From Odobenus rosmarus divergens (Eukaryota; Chordata; Mammalia; Carnivora; Odobenidae): a stretch of 64,000 nt of DNA. The stretch is from the NCBI RefSeq assembly GCF_000321225.1, contig NW_004451010.1:143027-207026 (forward strand). Direction: 5' to 3'. Within the stretch, counting starts at the first letter, position 1; every line of letters starts with the position of its first letter. The notes below the pieces were generated by a model. The model saw only the letters and a list, made by a program, of their open reading frames with translations, searched no databases and had not been told where the DNA came from. Of this stretch, positions 11,060-22,740 are shown piece after piece. Position numbers and translations under genes: made by a program.

Positions 11060-11185
11060 AAAAGCTAGCACAAAAAAACTAATACACTTAACTGTACATT
11101 GAAAAATGGTTAACTTGATAAATATTTTATGTGTATTTTAACTCAATAAAAAAAGGAAGAAGATTCTAAAAAACAATAAAGCTAT
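11060..11185 (+). mobile_element. L1 3' end fragment
   Basis: TTGAAAAATGGTTAACTTGA and TTTTAACTCAATAAAAAAAG are the standard tail of an old L1, ending in an A-rich stretch. Confidence 0.55.
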
Positions 11186-11482
11186 ATTACAAAGAAATGC
11201 TCCACTTTAAGGACAAATGAGGGGCCTACACAATGCAAAGCATAATAGTTTGGAGAAATGAAAAGAAGGTTGTGGCCTATTAATAAAAATCTCTACAAAT
11301 AAAAAATAATGTCTCACCTCTCTATATGAGTCTAAGCTTTGGGCTATTTCTCCAACTAAACTGGCTTTACCTGGAAACTGAGGTCAATAGAGTATGAAGG
11401 ATGGCTTTTTGACGATGCCATAAATGTATAGGTCAGTGTTAAACACTTCACTTCTGGAGTCAATGATCGCAGAGACCTTGCC

Positions 11483-11498
11483 AAAAAAAAAAAAAAAA
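11483..11498. repeat. Homopolymer A16
   Basis: Sixteen consecutive A residues in unassigned sequence. No SINE or L1 body is attached on the left. Confidence 0.9.
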
Positions 11499-11539
11499 TG
11501 GCTTTAGCTAATGTGAAACAATAGAAAATATATATTGGT

Positions 11540-12395
11540 TTCTACTACCAGTTCTTGGCACAGAGCTCCTGAAACCCTTGTAATTTCCTAAGTGATAAGA
11601 GCTCTACGAGCATCTTTTGTTCTAATATTTGGTCTTTGATCCCAGTTCCTGACACAGGGCTCCTGAAACTCATAATTTCCTGGGTGATAAGAGTGCCTTT
11701 AGTTATAAGGAGGTAACTCTGGGTGGGCTCCTGGATCAGGGTTTGTCACCAAAAGACCAGGCCATGATTAGAAGCTTGGAATTTTCAGATCTACCCTCCT
11801 TCTCTTGAGAAGGGAGAAGGGCTGAAAATGGAGTTAATGATGGATATGCCTATGTGATGAAGCCTCCATGATAAGTCCAATGGTTTTGGGGTTTTTAGAG
11901 CTTCCAGGTGGGTGAACACATCCATACTGGGAGAGTGACACACCCAAGTCCATGGGGAGGGAAGCCCCTGCACTCCAAATCCTCCCAGATCTTGCCCTAT
12001 GCATGTCTTCATCTTGCTGTTCAGTCTATATCCTTTATCACATGCTTGAATAAACTGGTAGAAGATGTTAAGTAAGTGTTTCCCTGAGTTCCATGAGCCA
12101 CTCTAGCAAATTAATCAGTTCTGAGGAGGGGGGTCATGGGAACCCCCAATTTGTAGCCAGGTCGGACAGAAGTTATGAATAACCTGAGGACCCACTACTT
12201 GCGACTAGCATCTGAGGAGGGGTGGGCAGTCTTGTGGGACTGAGGTTGTAACCTGTGGGATCTGACACTCTCCACATAGATAGTGTTAGAGTTGAGTAGA
12301 TTACAAGATCTCCATCTGATGTCATGGAGAATTGCTTGGTGTAGGGAAAAACCTGCATACATTTGGTGATCAGAAGTGAAGTGTTCTATGTGAAA
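11540..12395 (+). repeat. Old interspersed repeat, family not assigned
   Basis: I recognise the wording as a common mammalian interspersed element: GGCTCCTGAAACTCATAATT, GTGTTTCCCTGAGTTC, CTAGCAAATTAATCAG, GGAGAATTGCTTGGTG, then ACATTTGGTGATCAGAAG. I cannot name the family with certainty; an LTR-type element is the best guess. It contains an internal direct duplication at its left end. No coding frame. Confidence 0.55.
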
Positions 12396-12579
12396 GTAAA
12401 AGAGAAAGAAAGAAAGGAGGTAACTGGACTGTTGTATTTTTTCTTTTATAACTAAGAAGAGTCAGAAAACTCCAAAGAACATGGTTGGCAGTTAGAAAAA
12501 TTGTAGATTAGAGGAACCAGCTGGTTTAGCATTTGAATTTGCTGAAGTGTGAACTCAACTCAAAGCCAGCTGAAATGGT

Positions 12580-12604
12580 AAAAACAAAACAAAACAAAAC
12601 AAAA
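12580..12604. repeat. (AAAAC)n simple repeat
   Basis: Five AAAAC units. Confidence 0.9.
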
Positions 12605-13410
12605 CTTGCTGTCAGGATCTCAGAGCTTAAAGAGATGAAGGGAAGGCTGGGCGGCGCTCTGCTCTCTTACTGCAGGTCCTACAACTTGAATTGACATTGA
12701 CCTAAGAAAAAAAGCAACAGCATATTTTTCCCCCCAGATATCTGAGGCCTGCTATAGCCCCATATACTTTTATGTCCCTTCTTGGGTTCTTGTTATTTGT
12801 CAGCTGGAGGGTTTTTCGGGTTGCTCAGAACCTCCGAATGACTAGTAACAGATGAGGCAATGAAATGCCTTTGTGGCACTTACTATTCTAGTTAAGGTTG
12901 CTTTCACTTCTGTAGTATAAAGTCCTCCTTCCTCCTCCTTGAATTTTAGTCTTCTGTGATCACTCACATACACATGCAAAACAATCTTAAAAGCCAGGGT
13001 TGGGTTGCCTAGCACTTTGTAGAGCTGGTTACCAACAGCTCAAAGGTTAAACAGTATGAACAGGAGTACAGACATCTGGTAGGTAGCCGAGAACTGCTAT
13101 TTTGGAATTTCAACTGTGATATGTAGGGATTTAATAAAATGAATAGTGGGAGTAACTTATGTGGAACTGTGTTTTCCTGGGGTCCGTGGAGTGAGGGCAG
13201 GTTGAGGAAAGGAAGGAGGGGATTTCTGGTTGGAGCCCAGGGATGACCAGCTCTGTATAACCCTCCTCTTTTTAGGGTGCTGACACTTCAGGGCTTCCAT
13301 CATGGCTATAATCTATATTGGGCATATGTCATTGAAATGACAACTATAGCTTCAAGAAACCGGAACACTGACAAACTGAATCCATTGCCTTGACTGAAAT
13401 CCAAAGATTT
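12605..13410. other. Single-copy-looking DNA
   Basis: No repeat or coding frame is recognised between the pentanucleotide repeat and the LTR. Confidence 0.4.
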
Positions 13411-13861
13411 TTACATTAGTTTTCTAGGGCAACCATAACGAAGTACCATAAACTGGGTGGCTTAAGACAACAGAAATGTAGTTTTTCAGTTCTGGAGGCT
13501 CGGATTCTGAAATAAGTTGTAAATAAGCCCATGTTTCCTCTGAAACCTATAGGGAATCCTTCGTTGCTTCTTCCTAGCTTCTGGTAGCTTGGTAGCACCT
13601 TTTGCATTTTCTGCATAATTCCGTATCTGCCTTTATCTTCACATGACATTCTCCCTGTGTCTCTGTCTTCCCATGACCATCTTCTTGTCAGGCCGTCAAT
13701 CATACTGGATGAAGGGCCTACCGACTCAAGTTTGACCTCATCTTAACTAATTACATCTTCAATGACCCTATTTCCAAATTGGATCACATTCTGAGGTACT
13801 TCAAAAATATGTTAGGACTTCAACTTATCTTTTTTGGAGGTACACAATTGAGCCCATAACA
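13411..13861 (-). mobile_element. MLT1-type (ERVL-MaLR) solo LTR
   Basis: Read on the minus strand it is a non-coding LTR of about 450 bp. On the plus strand the landmarks are TTAGTTTTCTAGGGCAACC, ACTGGGTGGCTTAAGACAAC, CTTCACATGACATTCTCCCT, TTAACTAATTACATCTTCAA, and the end ACACAATTGAGCCCATAACA. No internal retroviral genes flank it, so it is a solo LTR. Confidence 0.85.
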
Positions 13862-14437
13862 ACCCTCATGTAAGCAACCAGAGATGAGGAGAAAGAAACT
13901 GTTTCCTTAGTGATGGAACCTAGTTCTATATTAATAATATTTCACTGGGATAAAGACAGGTGTCTGCATGAAACATTTCATTTTCTCTGTAGGGCTCCCT
14001 ATGCTTTTCCCCACAATTGACCCCTCTCTGTTTAATGATGTGCAGAGGAGACATACCACCCAGTGGTGATAGAGCGAAGCTTTTCTTGACTGAAAAAAAG
14101 GCCTGTATTGATATTTATGGGGACTTATTGATCCAGACTTAATGTTTTCTACCAGTTCCAAGGACTCAGGCTTCAGGATGAAAATCTATTCTGAGTGAGC
14201 CCAGTGGTGGAAATGAGAAAGTAATCTTTTTTTATCTGTCTTTCCAGTTTGTTTGCCAAGGTCATGTTTCCCTGCGATAGAAGCCATTCACACTTCACAT
14301 ACCAGCCAGTTGACTATGACTCTGAGGTTATTAGAAAGAGAGATGGGAGAGAAACTGCCAGATACATATTTTTTCCGACTGGAAGAAAAGACCACTAAGA
14401 TCTTTCTTAGTAAAGAGTGTTTATCCCCAGAACTCCC

Positions 14438-14466
14438 TCACACACACACACACACACACACACACC
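14438..14466. repeat. (CA)n microsatellite
   Basis: About 14 CA units in unassigned DNA. Confidence 0.95.
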
Positions 14467-14706
14467 CCTTGTTGATGAATATTTGAAGTTTGAGGAGATG
14501 AAAAACAAACATCCAATTTACAGCACTGCTTTTAACCTGGATTTCTTCAAGGGCAACAGCCAGCTGTGTTTGAAATTGTTAGGGACAGCAGAGAAGGATA
14601 TTTACATAACAGTAGTGCTTAATTTGCATATGTCTAGTCAAATTATATTGGCTGTTCTAAGGCAGCTTTAGAAGTTAAAACTGTCTTATTTCTACCCTGA
14701 TGCTTG

Positions 14707-14890
14707 GCAAGCAGCACAATACAATGGAAAGAGTTCAGGAGTCAGAAAAGACATATTGAGTTCAGGTCCCTTGAATTCTGGTTCAGAATGCAACTGGGCA
14801 GCGCCTAAGTCTCCATTTCCATATTTGTAAAATATATAAGTCACGTTTCTCAGGCTTCAAAGGTGTTGTCAGAAGAAGATGGTCGTGAAG
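14707..14890 (+). mobile_element. MIR SINE, diverged
   Basis: ACAATGGAAAGAGTTCAGGA, AGTCTCCATTTCCATATTTG and TAAAATATATAAG follow MIR order in sense. The similarity is modest. Confidence 0.5.
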
Positions 14891-16295
14891 CCCATGTTAC
14901 TAATGCAAATCCCCTAGTCATTTTCTTTAAGCTCACGAAGCTTCAGTTCCTTCATCTTTAAAATGAGGGAGGATACTAGGATCTATCTCTAGAGTGGAAG
15001 AGGTTGGTGGAGAAGGTGTTTTAGACCCTCTCTGAATTAGAAAGTAAAAATCATCCTCTTTTTGATATTTGTGCATTGACTAAATGTATTTATTGAAATG
15101 ATTTTTAAGCTGAGTGATAGCTATGACTCTAAATATGAATATTGTTACATTCATACATGTAGAATGCATGTATGGTGTACTAAATAAAGAATTGTCCCTA
15201 GGCTTTAAAAGTGCTGTAGAATCATTATATTCCAGGGAGAGCATAGGTGTTTGTTTTCTCTCTGCCTCTCTGCTCTTTGTTTCCGTTATCCTGTGTCTCA
15301 GAGATTTTGAGTATGGGGCATGTCCTTGGCAGAGAGCATAATGACATTTGGAATCTGTTAAAATCTCTATCCTGAGTAGGATTTTCTGGAGTCTAACCAA
15401 ATGTCAAACATGTGATAAATGCTTTATCAGATATGAACAGTGCTTTTACCTCTCCTCCTTCCCTCACCCCCACTTCACCCCACTCCATGACTAAAGCAGC
15501 TCAGTTTGGAAGGGGAACATGAGCTGGATAAAGGCTGATCTGGTACTGGGTGATCCAGAGGACTGTTCCAGGATCACCTTGCCTGGAGCACTTCCTCGTC
15601 CACTCAAAGGGCACTTGGGGATAGAATGAAGTTTTCAAACTCCAGAGTGTCTTTGTGTGGTAGAGATGTACCCCTTAGGAAACTGGACCAAGACAATCCC
15701 ACCCTGAATCATTATAATAAGTCATACCACAGAGCCTTCTTGCCTCTGGACTCTGTTGGCCTTCTAGACTTCCGAACCTGTGTCCTCTTGCAATGCCTGC
15801 CCTATATTTTCAGCGCTTGTGCTTAGAGGCACAAATGCCTTTTGTATAGTAAGCTATAAAAAGGCAGCTTGGATGGGTCACTTGTCATTATTTTTGCAAG
15901 GAGAATTCTGGCTTTCATAGAAGCTGTGGGTTTGACAGTTTCCCAGCATTTCTGACAATCACTTTTTCTTTTTCTTCCACAGCTTCAAGCTACTCTGCTC
16001 TCTTTTCTGCCTCACTGTTACATTCATTAGGAACTGTTGTCACATTTGCTTTCTCTATTTTTGTTGTTCACTTAAGTTAGAATATCAGACTTGTTCTTGC
16101 ATGGAGTTGTCCCAAGTTAGAGAGAAAGACAACAAAGTGGTCAGGAGTAAAATCCCAAATCTTCAAAACTCTGCTAACCTGCCAAATTTAACAGTTCTAT
16201 GGCAGTGAATGAATAGGCTTACCACTTGTGAATTTGGGAAGAAAGCTAATTTCCACCTCTGGATCTATGATCACATTTCATTTGTCTGGTGTGTT
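14891..16295. other. Single-copy-looking DNA, no gene recognised
   Basis: The longest frame here is about 106 codons on the minus strand (15080-15400). It has no domain I recognise and overlaps another open frame on the plus strand, as chance frames do. Confidence 0.45.
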
Positions 16296-16410
16296 TAATT
16301 TAACAAATGGCTACTGAGCACTTATTGTGTGCTGAGTGCTGGGGATACAAGTTGAGCAAGGTATCACCCTTCTCCCCAGGGCTTACTACCTCTTGGACAC
16401 TGAGTTGAGA
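16296..16410 (-). mobile_element. L2 3' end fragment
   Basis: TTAACAAATGGCTACTGAGC, ACTTATTGTGTGCTGAGTGC and TGGGGATACAAGTTGAGC are the reverse complement of the L2 3' end. Confidence 0.65.
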
Positions 16411-16609
16411 TATGCCAGTTCAACCATGAAAAATTATACTCCCCATGCTGTATCCACACAGTTTGATAGACTGAATCCTGAACATATGACCCATGTTTAG
16501 TCCTCTGCAGTGAACTGCTACAAGCCTTCCAAGGTAGGAGCAAGACCTCCTGGGACTGCCCAGCATCTAGGATCATATGGGTAGTGATAATTCCATTTGA
16601 TACCTATGT

Positions 16610-16795
16610 GGCACTTTAGAGAGTTTGTAAGTATTCTAATTACTAACTCCCATAATGTGATTAGGATAGATGCTATTACCTTACCCATTTTACTGATAAC
16701 AATATTGAGGCTCAGATAGGTCACAGGGCTCTCCCAAGGTCAGGCAACAAGAAAAGAAGTGACAAAACTATGACTAGAGCTAAGGTTCTGGCAAT
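16610..16795 (-). mobile_element. MIR SINE
   Basis: TGCTATTACCTTACCCATTT, TACTGATAACAATATTGAGG and CCCAAGGTCAGGCAACAAG are MIR in reverse complement. Confidence 0.7.
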
Positions 16796-17014
16796 TTCCT
16801 TCCCTGTTTTTCTTGCTACACTTTATTCAAACCCAATAATGTGATAATGATAATCTACAACAATTAATAATCTCATGTGTGCTTATGATAGATAGGGGAA
16901 ATGCTACTTTAATGAATAACTTGCTACTGGACACTGAAAATAATATCTCTACATCAAACTCCTTTTAGAACAAGGCAAGAAATAAAATTAAAAGGAAAAA
17001 AGAAAACGTGGGAT

Positions 17015-17160
17015 GATACAACTTGGTGGTTAAGAATTCACTTTGGGCAAGTTGATGAATTTAGTAAACTTCCATTTCTTCACCTATGAAATAGGAATTA
17101 GTACCTATTTCAAACATAGTAAATACTTAACAGATAGTAGCTGGAAGTATTACTATCATC
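17015..17160 (+). mobile_element. MIR SINE fragment
   Basis: TTGGTGGTTAAGAATTCACT, then GGGCAAGTTGATG and CATTTCTTCACCTATGAAAT follow MIR order. The middle is shortened. Confidence 0.6.
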
Positions 17161-17836
17161 ATTATAATTGTAATTATACTAAAGAAAATAAAATCTTAAG
17201 CAACTCTGGCTACTCTGGTAGGTCCCCTGAGCTTTCCAAGAACACTGAAAGTCAAGCCTGGAGTTTCTCAACCAGGGCCTGTCCTTGGCCCTTTTTGCTT
17301 CGGAAAGACATTTGCCCAGAAAGGTACTGCTTATGAGGCATTTAGGGAAGATGAGGAGAGTGGGGGTAAGGGAACAAAATGAAAATTAGCAACAGTTTTG
17401 CTCCATCAGGCTAATTTCCTTTTAAAGACACAATCATGTCTAATGATGTGTCAGCCCGATGACATGTTTGGATGTTTGGAAATTGAGTACCTTCCTACAG
17501 ATGTGAATCCTGAAGTAGAGGCTGCAAACTGGTTCAACTGGGACCTGTGATTTGATAGTGTCAGGAGCTAGGCAGGGAGTTCAACCTCGGGCGGCTTCAG
17601 GATCTCCTGGGACATATGCTGTGAGTGACTCACTGCCTTAAACACAGACGCTGAACAACAGCTCCAGTGATGGCATTGAACACAGCTCATGGACTTCCAC
17701 GGAACCTACAGCTTAAGAGGCCACATGCATATAACCTAAAGGAAGATAAAGCTAAATGGAAAAGCATCCAAATTAATTGTCCTCTGAAATTATTTTGAAT
17801 TGTACAACTGAAATGTCAAAGGGCCACAGGCCTTTT

Positions 17837-18001
17837 AGGGTCTCCTGGGTGGCTCAGTCAGTTAAGCATCCGACTCTTCATCTTAGCTCAGGTCTTAATC
17901 ACAGCGTCATGAATTCAAGCCCCCACGTTGGGCTCCACACCCGCTTAAAAATTCTCTCCCTCTCTCTCTGCCCCTCCCCACCCCTAAGGGGGAAAAAAAA
18001 T
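17837..18001 (+). mobile_element. SINEC-type SINE, older subfamily
   Basis: The head is GTCTCCTGGGTGGCTCAGTC. It carries GACTCTTCATCTTAGCTCAG where younger copies read CTGCCTTCGGCTCAG, and the CT-rich body is short. A perfect 15-bp duplication, GGCCACAGGCCTTTT, flanks it (17822-17836 and 18002-18016). Confidence 0.93.
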
Positions 18002-18019
18002 GGCCACAGGCCTTTTTAA

Positions 18020-19330
18020 AGCAGTTACTAATTATTTAAGAACAGAGTCTGGGTAAGTTATTTTGCATGGTTTTTCCTGATTAAGAGATCCAGACAAAGT
18101 AGAAGGATTTAATTCTTCTGAGAGGTATTTTTGACCTGCACTGTGCGGAAAGTGTAGGGATACTGTGGTTTTGAAAGGGCCTGAGCAAGAGCACTCATTT
18201 CCATGCTACGACTATGTGCTGGTTTGCTCTCGATGTCCTTCCCCAAGGAGCCACGTACAGTATCAGAGGGTCACAGTTTATTTTGGATTGAATAAAATTG
18301 AGGCATGTGAGAAGCTTACACATATAACTGTTTTTGTGTGTGCGGGGACCACGGTCTTTTCCATTTCCTCTTTAAAACCGAAGACTGGGAAACTCATCAA
18401 GGATACAAATTCATTCATTTTAAACATGTTATATAACTCGGGATTTTGAGATCAGGAAATGAAGTGGAAAAGCCATTTCTGCCATCAGGCCTGTAGCAGT
18501 CTGTGGTGGGGTTTTCCATTCACTGTGTGCTGTCGGGGATCGTTAGCCTCTTGTGGCTTTACATTCAAACACGTTAATGCGACCACTTGTACTTGCTGTA
18601 TTTTTTCTGGATATTTGCAGGGTTACTTCCTAATTGTAGAAATTCTAAGCCTTTATCAAATTATGAAAACTGTCTAATCACTGGCATACATTATTCAGTG
18701 CTTACAAAGCTATACTCTTTTAATTATGCTAATATATTTTCCAAAGGGATTAAACCTATCTGTTTTCCTGTCTCCTTTTCACATCCATTATTTACAGAAT
18801 GGAGAAACTTCCAGGAGTATTTTCATTCCCTGCAGGAGATTATTTATGTGAAGAGGCATCCAGTCCTCCAATTAGCTCTAATCCCATTAAATTAGGCAGC
18901 TATTTCTTTGGTGCCTTATTATACACACACTATAGTGTAATGACAGATGCCTCATTTGTATAACTTGATGTATTCATTATTTTGGTTTCAATTACACTTT
19001 CCCAACCAGAGTCATGCTCTTTCCACTTTTGTTTCTCACGTTTCTTATTGACCCTGCTCCTCTAGCCCCCTTTGTGAGAGATGAGAGTCAAAATGCATAC
19101 ATGTAGATACAACATTGTTCCAATTTGTTTGAATTCTTAAGTGAAAACATTCACTCTAGAATTCACCATAAAGTGAAGCAAAATCCTAAAATAAGCTTTG
19201 GCAATGTTGTCATCAGGAAATTCCTATGGAAGAAAGTCTAATATCTGTGCCTATGCATGGGACACAGGCCTTTTCAGAAAGGCTGAAGCAGGATTCCTGG
19301 AATACAGTAAGTGGTCAGTATATGGTTTTT
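18020..19330. other. Repeat-free block; candidate conserved non-coding element
   Basis: No interspersed repeat is recognised over about 1.3 kb. Around 18868-18896 there is a cluster of homeodomain-type sites (CAATTAG, TAATCCC, ATTAAATTAG). Overlapping plus-strand frames at 18459-18895 have no recognisable domain. Its role as a regulatory element is an inference. Confidence 0.4.
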
Positions 19331-19334
19331 TAAT

Positions 19335-19500
19335 GTTAAAAAAAATATTTTTGTGGCAAGAACATTTAAGATGAGGTCTACCCTCTTAAATTTTTGAGTG
19401 CATAATATAATAATGCTAACCATAGGCACAATGTTGTACAGTAGATCTCTAGAACTTATTTATCTGACGTAACTGAAACTTGTGGAACTAAACCATTGGT
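19335..19500 (+). mobile_element. Probable L1 3' UTR fragment
   Basis: TTGTGGCAAGAACATTTAAG, CACAATGTTGTACAGTAGAT and CTAGAACTTATTTATCTGAC match a common L1 3' segment as I remember it. Diverged. Confidence 0.45.
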
Positions 19501-19721
19501 GTCACTTGGGAGATCCGACTGGCTACAACAAAGAAAGCAGGTTTGGGGCAATAGAGTGCCTAAAGAAGAAATGTGGTTCATGGTAGTATGAGGATGTTGA
19601 CATCATCCCATGAGCTCACTTTGAAAAAAGGAAAAAACCAGAAGAGAGAGAATTTGAAGAAATTTTTCATTGGATTGTGAATGTGGATAAAACATACTAT
19701 GGAGATTTGGATTTTAAGTAT

Positions 19722-19900
19722 CTTTTTTTTTTTTTAAGATTTTATTTACTTATTTGAGATAGAGAGCACAGCCTGGGGGAAGGGCAGAGGGAGAGGGAGA
19801 AGCAGACTCCCTGCTGAGCAGGGGGCTTAATCCCAGGGAACTGGGATTATGACCTGAGCTGAAGGCAGATGCTTAACCAACTGAGCCACCCAGGCACCCC
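19722..19900 (-). mobile_element. SINEC-type SINE, minus strand
   Basis: Poly-T, then AAGATTTTATTTACTTATTT, GCAGACTCCCTGCTGAGCAG, and the head complement CTGAGCCACCCAGGCACCCC. The flanks share only short CTTTT-type similarity, so the target duplication is not resolved. Confidence 0.93.
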
Positions 19901-21419
19901 TCTATCATCTTTTCTTTAAAATATTACATCCTTTCAGGAGTTAACACTTACCACTCCACTCTGAAGAAGATGAATAAATACTGTCTCAGCTCCAACAAGA
20001 TGGGATATTCCCCAGTGTCAAACAGCAGCAATCAGTATGATAAGAGCATAAATTTTACTGCTGCGTGAATCTTACCTTTCTCCAGGAAATTTGTATTTGG
20101 ATGGGTCAATTTTCTAATTTCTCTTGGTCCCTACCTATTATGTTTCACATATGAAGAATGAGGCAGTGCCAATTAGGAAGAAAATAACTATGTCATCACA
20201 TCAAAAAATATAAAAGTTAAGATAGTGGTGGTAGAAACAGTATTAATATTAATTAACCTGATTCTTCCTGAGTCTCACATGATCCCTCCCCTGACATCAA
20301 TGAAGAAAACGTCTAGAAGCTTTTACAGTGTGTTCTAGGTTACCTATAGTAAAGTAAGCAAAATGTAAACGTAGAGCTCAGGATGATCACAAAACAAATA
20401 ACCATGTAATTAACATTTTATTCAAGAAATAGTATCTCCAGCTTCCCAGAAACCCATCTTGCGTTCTCCCAACCACTAGCCCGTCTTTCCTCATCTAAGG
20501 TAGCCACTATCCCAAATACTTGCATGATAGGAAACAAAGAGTGGAAACACAGAGTCTATATACTCTTTTTGTGACAAGGTTTTTCATTCAGTGTTACAGA
20601 TTATAAGATTCATCCATGCTGTTTTATGTAGCTGCATTTTGTTCATTTCCATTGCCATGTCAAATGCCACTCTGTAAATATAGCAAATTTATTTATTCTT
20701 TCTACTATGATGGACATTTGGATTATTTCTGTTTTTTTTGCTATTATGAGGAGAGCTGCTAATAAACACTCATAAACATGTTTCATGGTATACATGTGCA
20801 TACATTTCTGTTTGGTATACACCAAGAAGAAGAATTGCAGGTCATAGGGTATGCATTCATTAAACTTTAGTAAATAATGTTACAAGTTTTTTTAAGTGGT
20901 TGTACCAATTTATACTTCCACTGGTAGTGGTGAGTGTTCCTATTGTTCCACATCCTTGCCCAAACTTTATATTATCAATCTTTTATACTTATTCTTCTGG
21001 GTTTTATTATTTTGCCTTTTGCACCAGATTCACAATCCACTTGAAATTTATTTTTGTGTGTATGGTGTGGGGCCTTAAGTTTTGCTATTTTTCTATATTA
21101 ATATCAATGGACCCAACATCCTTTATTGAAAAGATCGTTGTTTAACCAGTGTTCCATTAGTGCTGCTTAGTCATAATCAAGTGCCCATATGTATGTGGGT
21201 CTCCTTTCTCCATTTTCTATCCTCTTCATTGGTCAGTTTCTCTATCCTTCAGCTGTTACTATTATTACATTGTCTTAATTGCTATAGCCTTATAATAACT
21301 CTTGATATCTGGAAGAGTAAGTTTTCTTCACACTTTGTTATGTTCCCAGAGTGTCTTACCATTCTTAGTCATTTGCATCTCCAAATACATTTTAGAATTA
21401 GCTAGTTTATTTCTAGCGT

Positions 21420-21447
21420 GTGCACACACACACACACACACACACAG
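21420..21447. repeat. (CA)n microsatellite
   Basis: About 13 CA units inside the ancient L1. Confidence 0.9.
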
Positions 21448-21583
21448 CCCTAAGATTTTATAAGAGATTGTACTGATTCCATTAGTTCCATTTGGGAAAA
21501 AGTAATATCTTTAGAATAGTCTTGTAATTCATGGTAAATTCCTCTACTTATTTAGAACTTAAAAATTTTTTTTCCAGTAGTGT

Positions 21584-21602
21584 TTGTGTGTGTGTGTGTG
21601 GT
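21584..21602. repeat. (TG)n microsatellite, short
   Basis: About nine TG units inside the ancient L1. Confidence 0.85.
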
Positions 21603-22393
21603 GCATGCTTGTGTACATAGAGGTCATGCACAACTTTTCTTAGATTTGTTCCTAGGTATCTGATTTTTTTATGTTTGCTATTCATAGAAATTTTAAAATT
21701 TCCATTTTCCATTTGTTGTTGGATTATAAAAGTCAGTTAATTTTTAAAATTTTACTTTTCATCCAATAAACTTGCTAAGCTTCATTATTTTTCTAATTTA
21801 TCTATAGATTTTTTAAATGTTCTACATAAATAATTGTCTATAATTAGTTTTGTTTTTTCCTTTTCAATTATTTTTTATTTATTTTTCCTGCTTTTTTGAA
21901 CTGGTTAGGAATGCCATATAATGTTTAGTAGTAGTGGAGAGTATATTTGTCTCCCTCTTAATCTTGGAGAAAACAGTTTCAACATTTCACCACTAAATGT
22001 GATGTTTGCAGTAGGTTTTTTTTGTAGATAACATTTTATCAAATTAAGACAGTTTTTTTCTATTTCTAATTTGCTAAGAGTATTTATAATGAATAGGTGT
22101 TAAATATTATCAAAAGATTTTCTACACATTATAGAGATAATCATATGGGGTTTTTTCTTCTTTTTCTATTAATGTGGTAAATTACATCGATAGATTTATG
22201 ACTTAAATCAATTTTACAATTCTATAAATCTAATTTGGTGATGACATATTATCCTTTTTATATACTGTTGGATTCTCTTTACTAGCATTTTGTTTAGGAT
22301 TTTTATCCCTAAGTTATGAATGGGATTGGCCTGTAATTTTTCTTTCTTGTAATATACTGTCAGATTTTGGTGGCAATTTATGTTAGCCTCCTA

Positions 22394-22740
22394 GCAGACT
22401 GTTCTCATGCTCTTCCTGACTTGAAGAAGTAAGTGATCTAATATCAAAGGATGATAGAAAGCCTCTAGGAACCAATGTTGGTCACAAGCAAGAAACTGAG
22501 GTGTAAAGAAATGAATTCTCCAACAACCTGTGGAGCTTGTGAGTGGATCTTTCCTCAGCCATACATCCAGATGAAAACACAGGCCAGATGACACCTTGAT
22601 TGCAGCCTTCTAAGGCCCTGAGCAGAGAACTCAAATAAATGGTCCTGAGACACCTATTCCATTGAAACTATGAGCTAATAAACATGTATTGTTTTAGGCT
22701 TCTAAGTTTATTTCTTATGTAGCAATAGAAAACTAATACA
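22394..22740 (+). mobile_element. MLT1-type (ERVL-MaLR) LTR, 3' portion
   Basis: The end landmarks are typical: GACACCTTGATTGCAGCCTT, GAAACTATGAGCTAATAAAC, TGTATTGTTTTAGGCTTCTA and AGCAATAGAAAACTAATACA. The left edge adjoins the ancient L1 directly and the LTR 5' part is missing. Non-coding. Confidence 0.75.

Larger units (their letters stand above)
20420..22393 (-). mobile_element. Ancient L1 ORF2/3' UTR relic, about 2 kb
   Basis: From the left it is the reverse complement of an L1 3' UTR (AAGGTAGCCACTATCCCAAA). ORF2 landmarks follow: GATTCATCCATGCTGTTTTA, TTATTGCTTTCTACTATGAT-like wording, GTGGTTGTACCAATTTATAC, GATTTGTTCCTAGGTATCTG, CTATTAATGTGGTAAATTAC and ATGAATGGGATTGGCCTGTA. It decays throughout, with stops in all frames. 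Two dinucleotide repeats have grown inside it. It ends abruptly at an LTR. Confidence 0.85.

Noticed and set aside
14253..14671. Overlapping frames with a Thr-His repeat
   Set aside because: The repeat is the (CA)n microsatellite translated.
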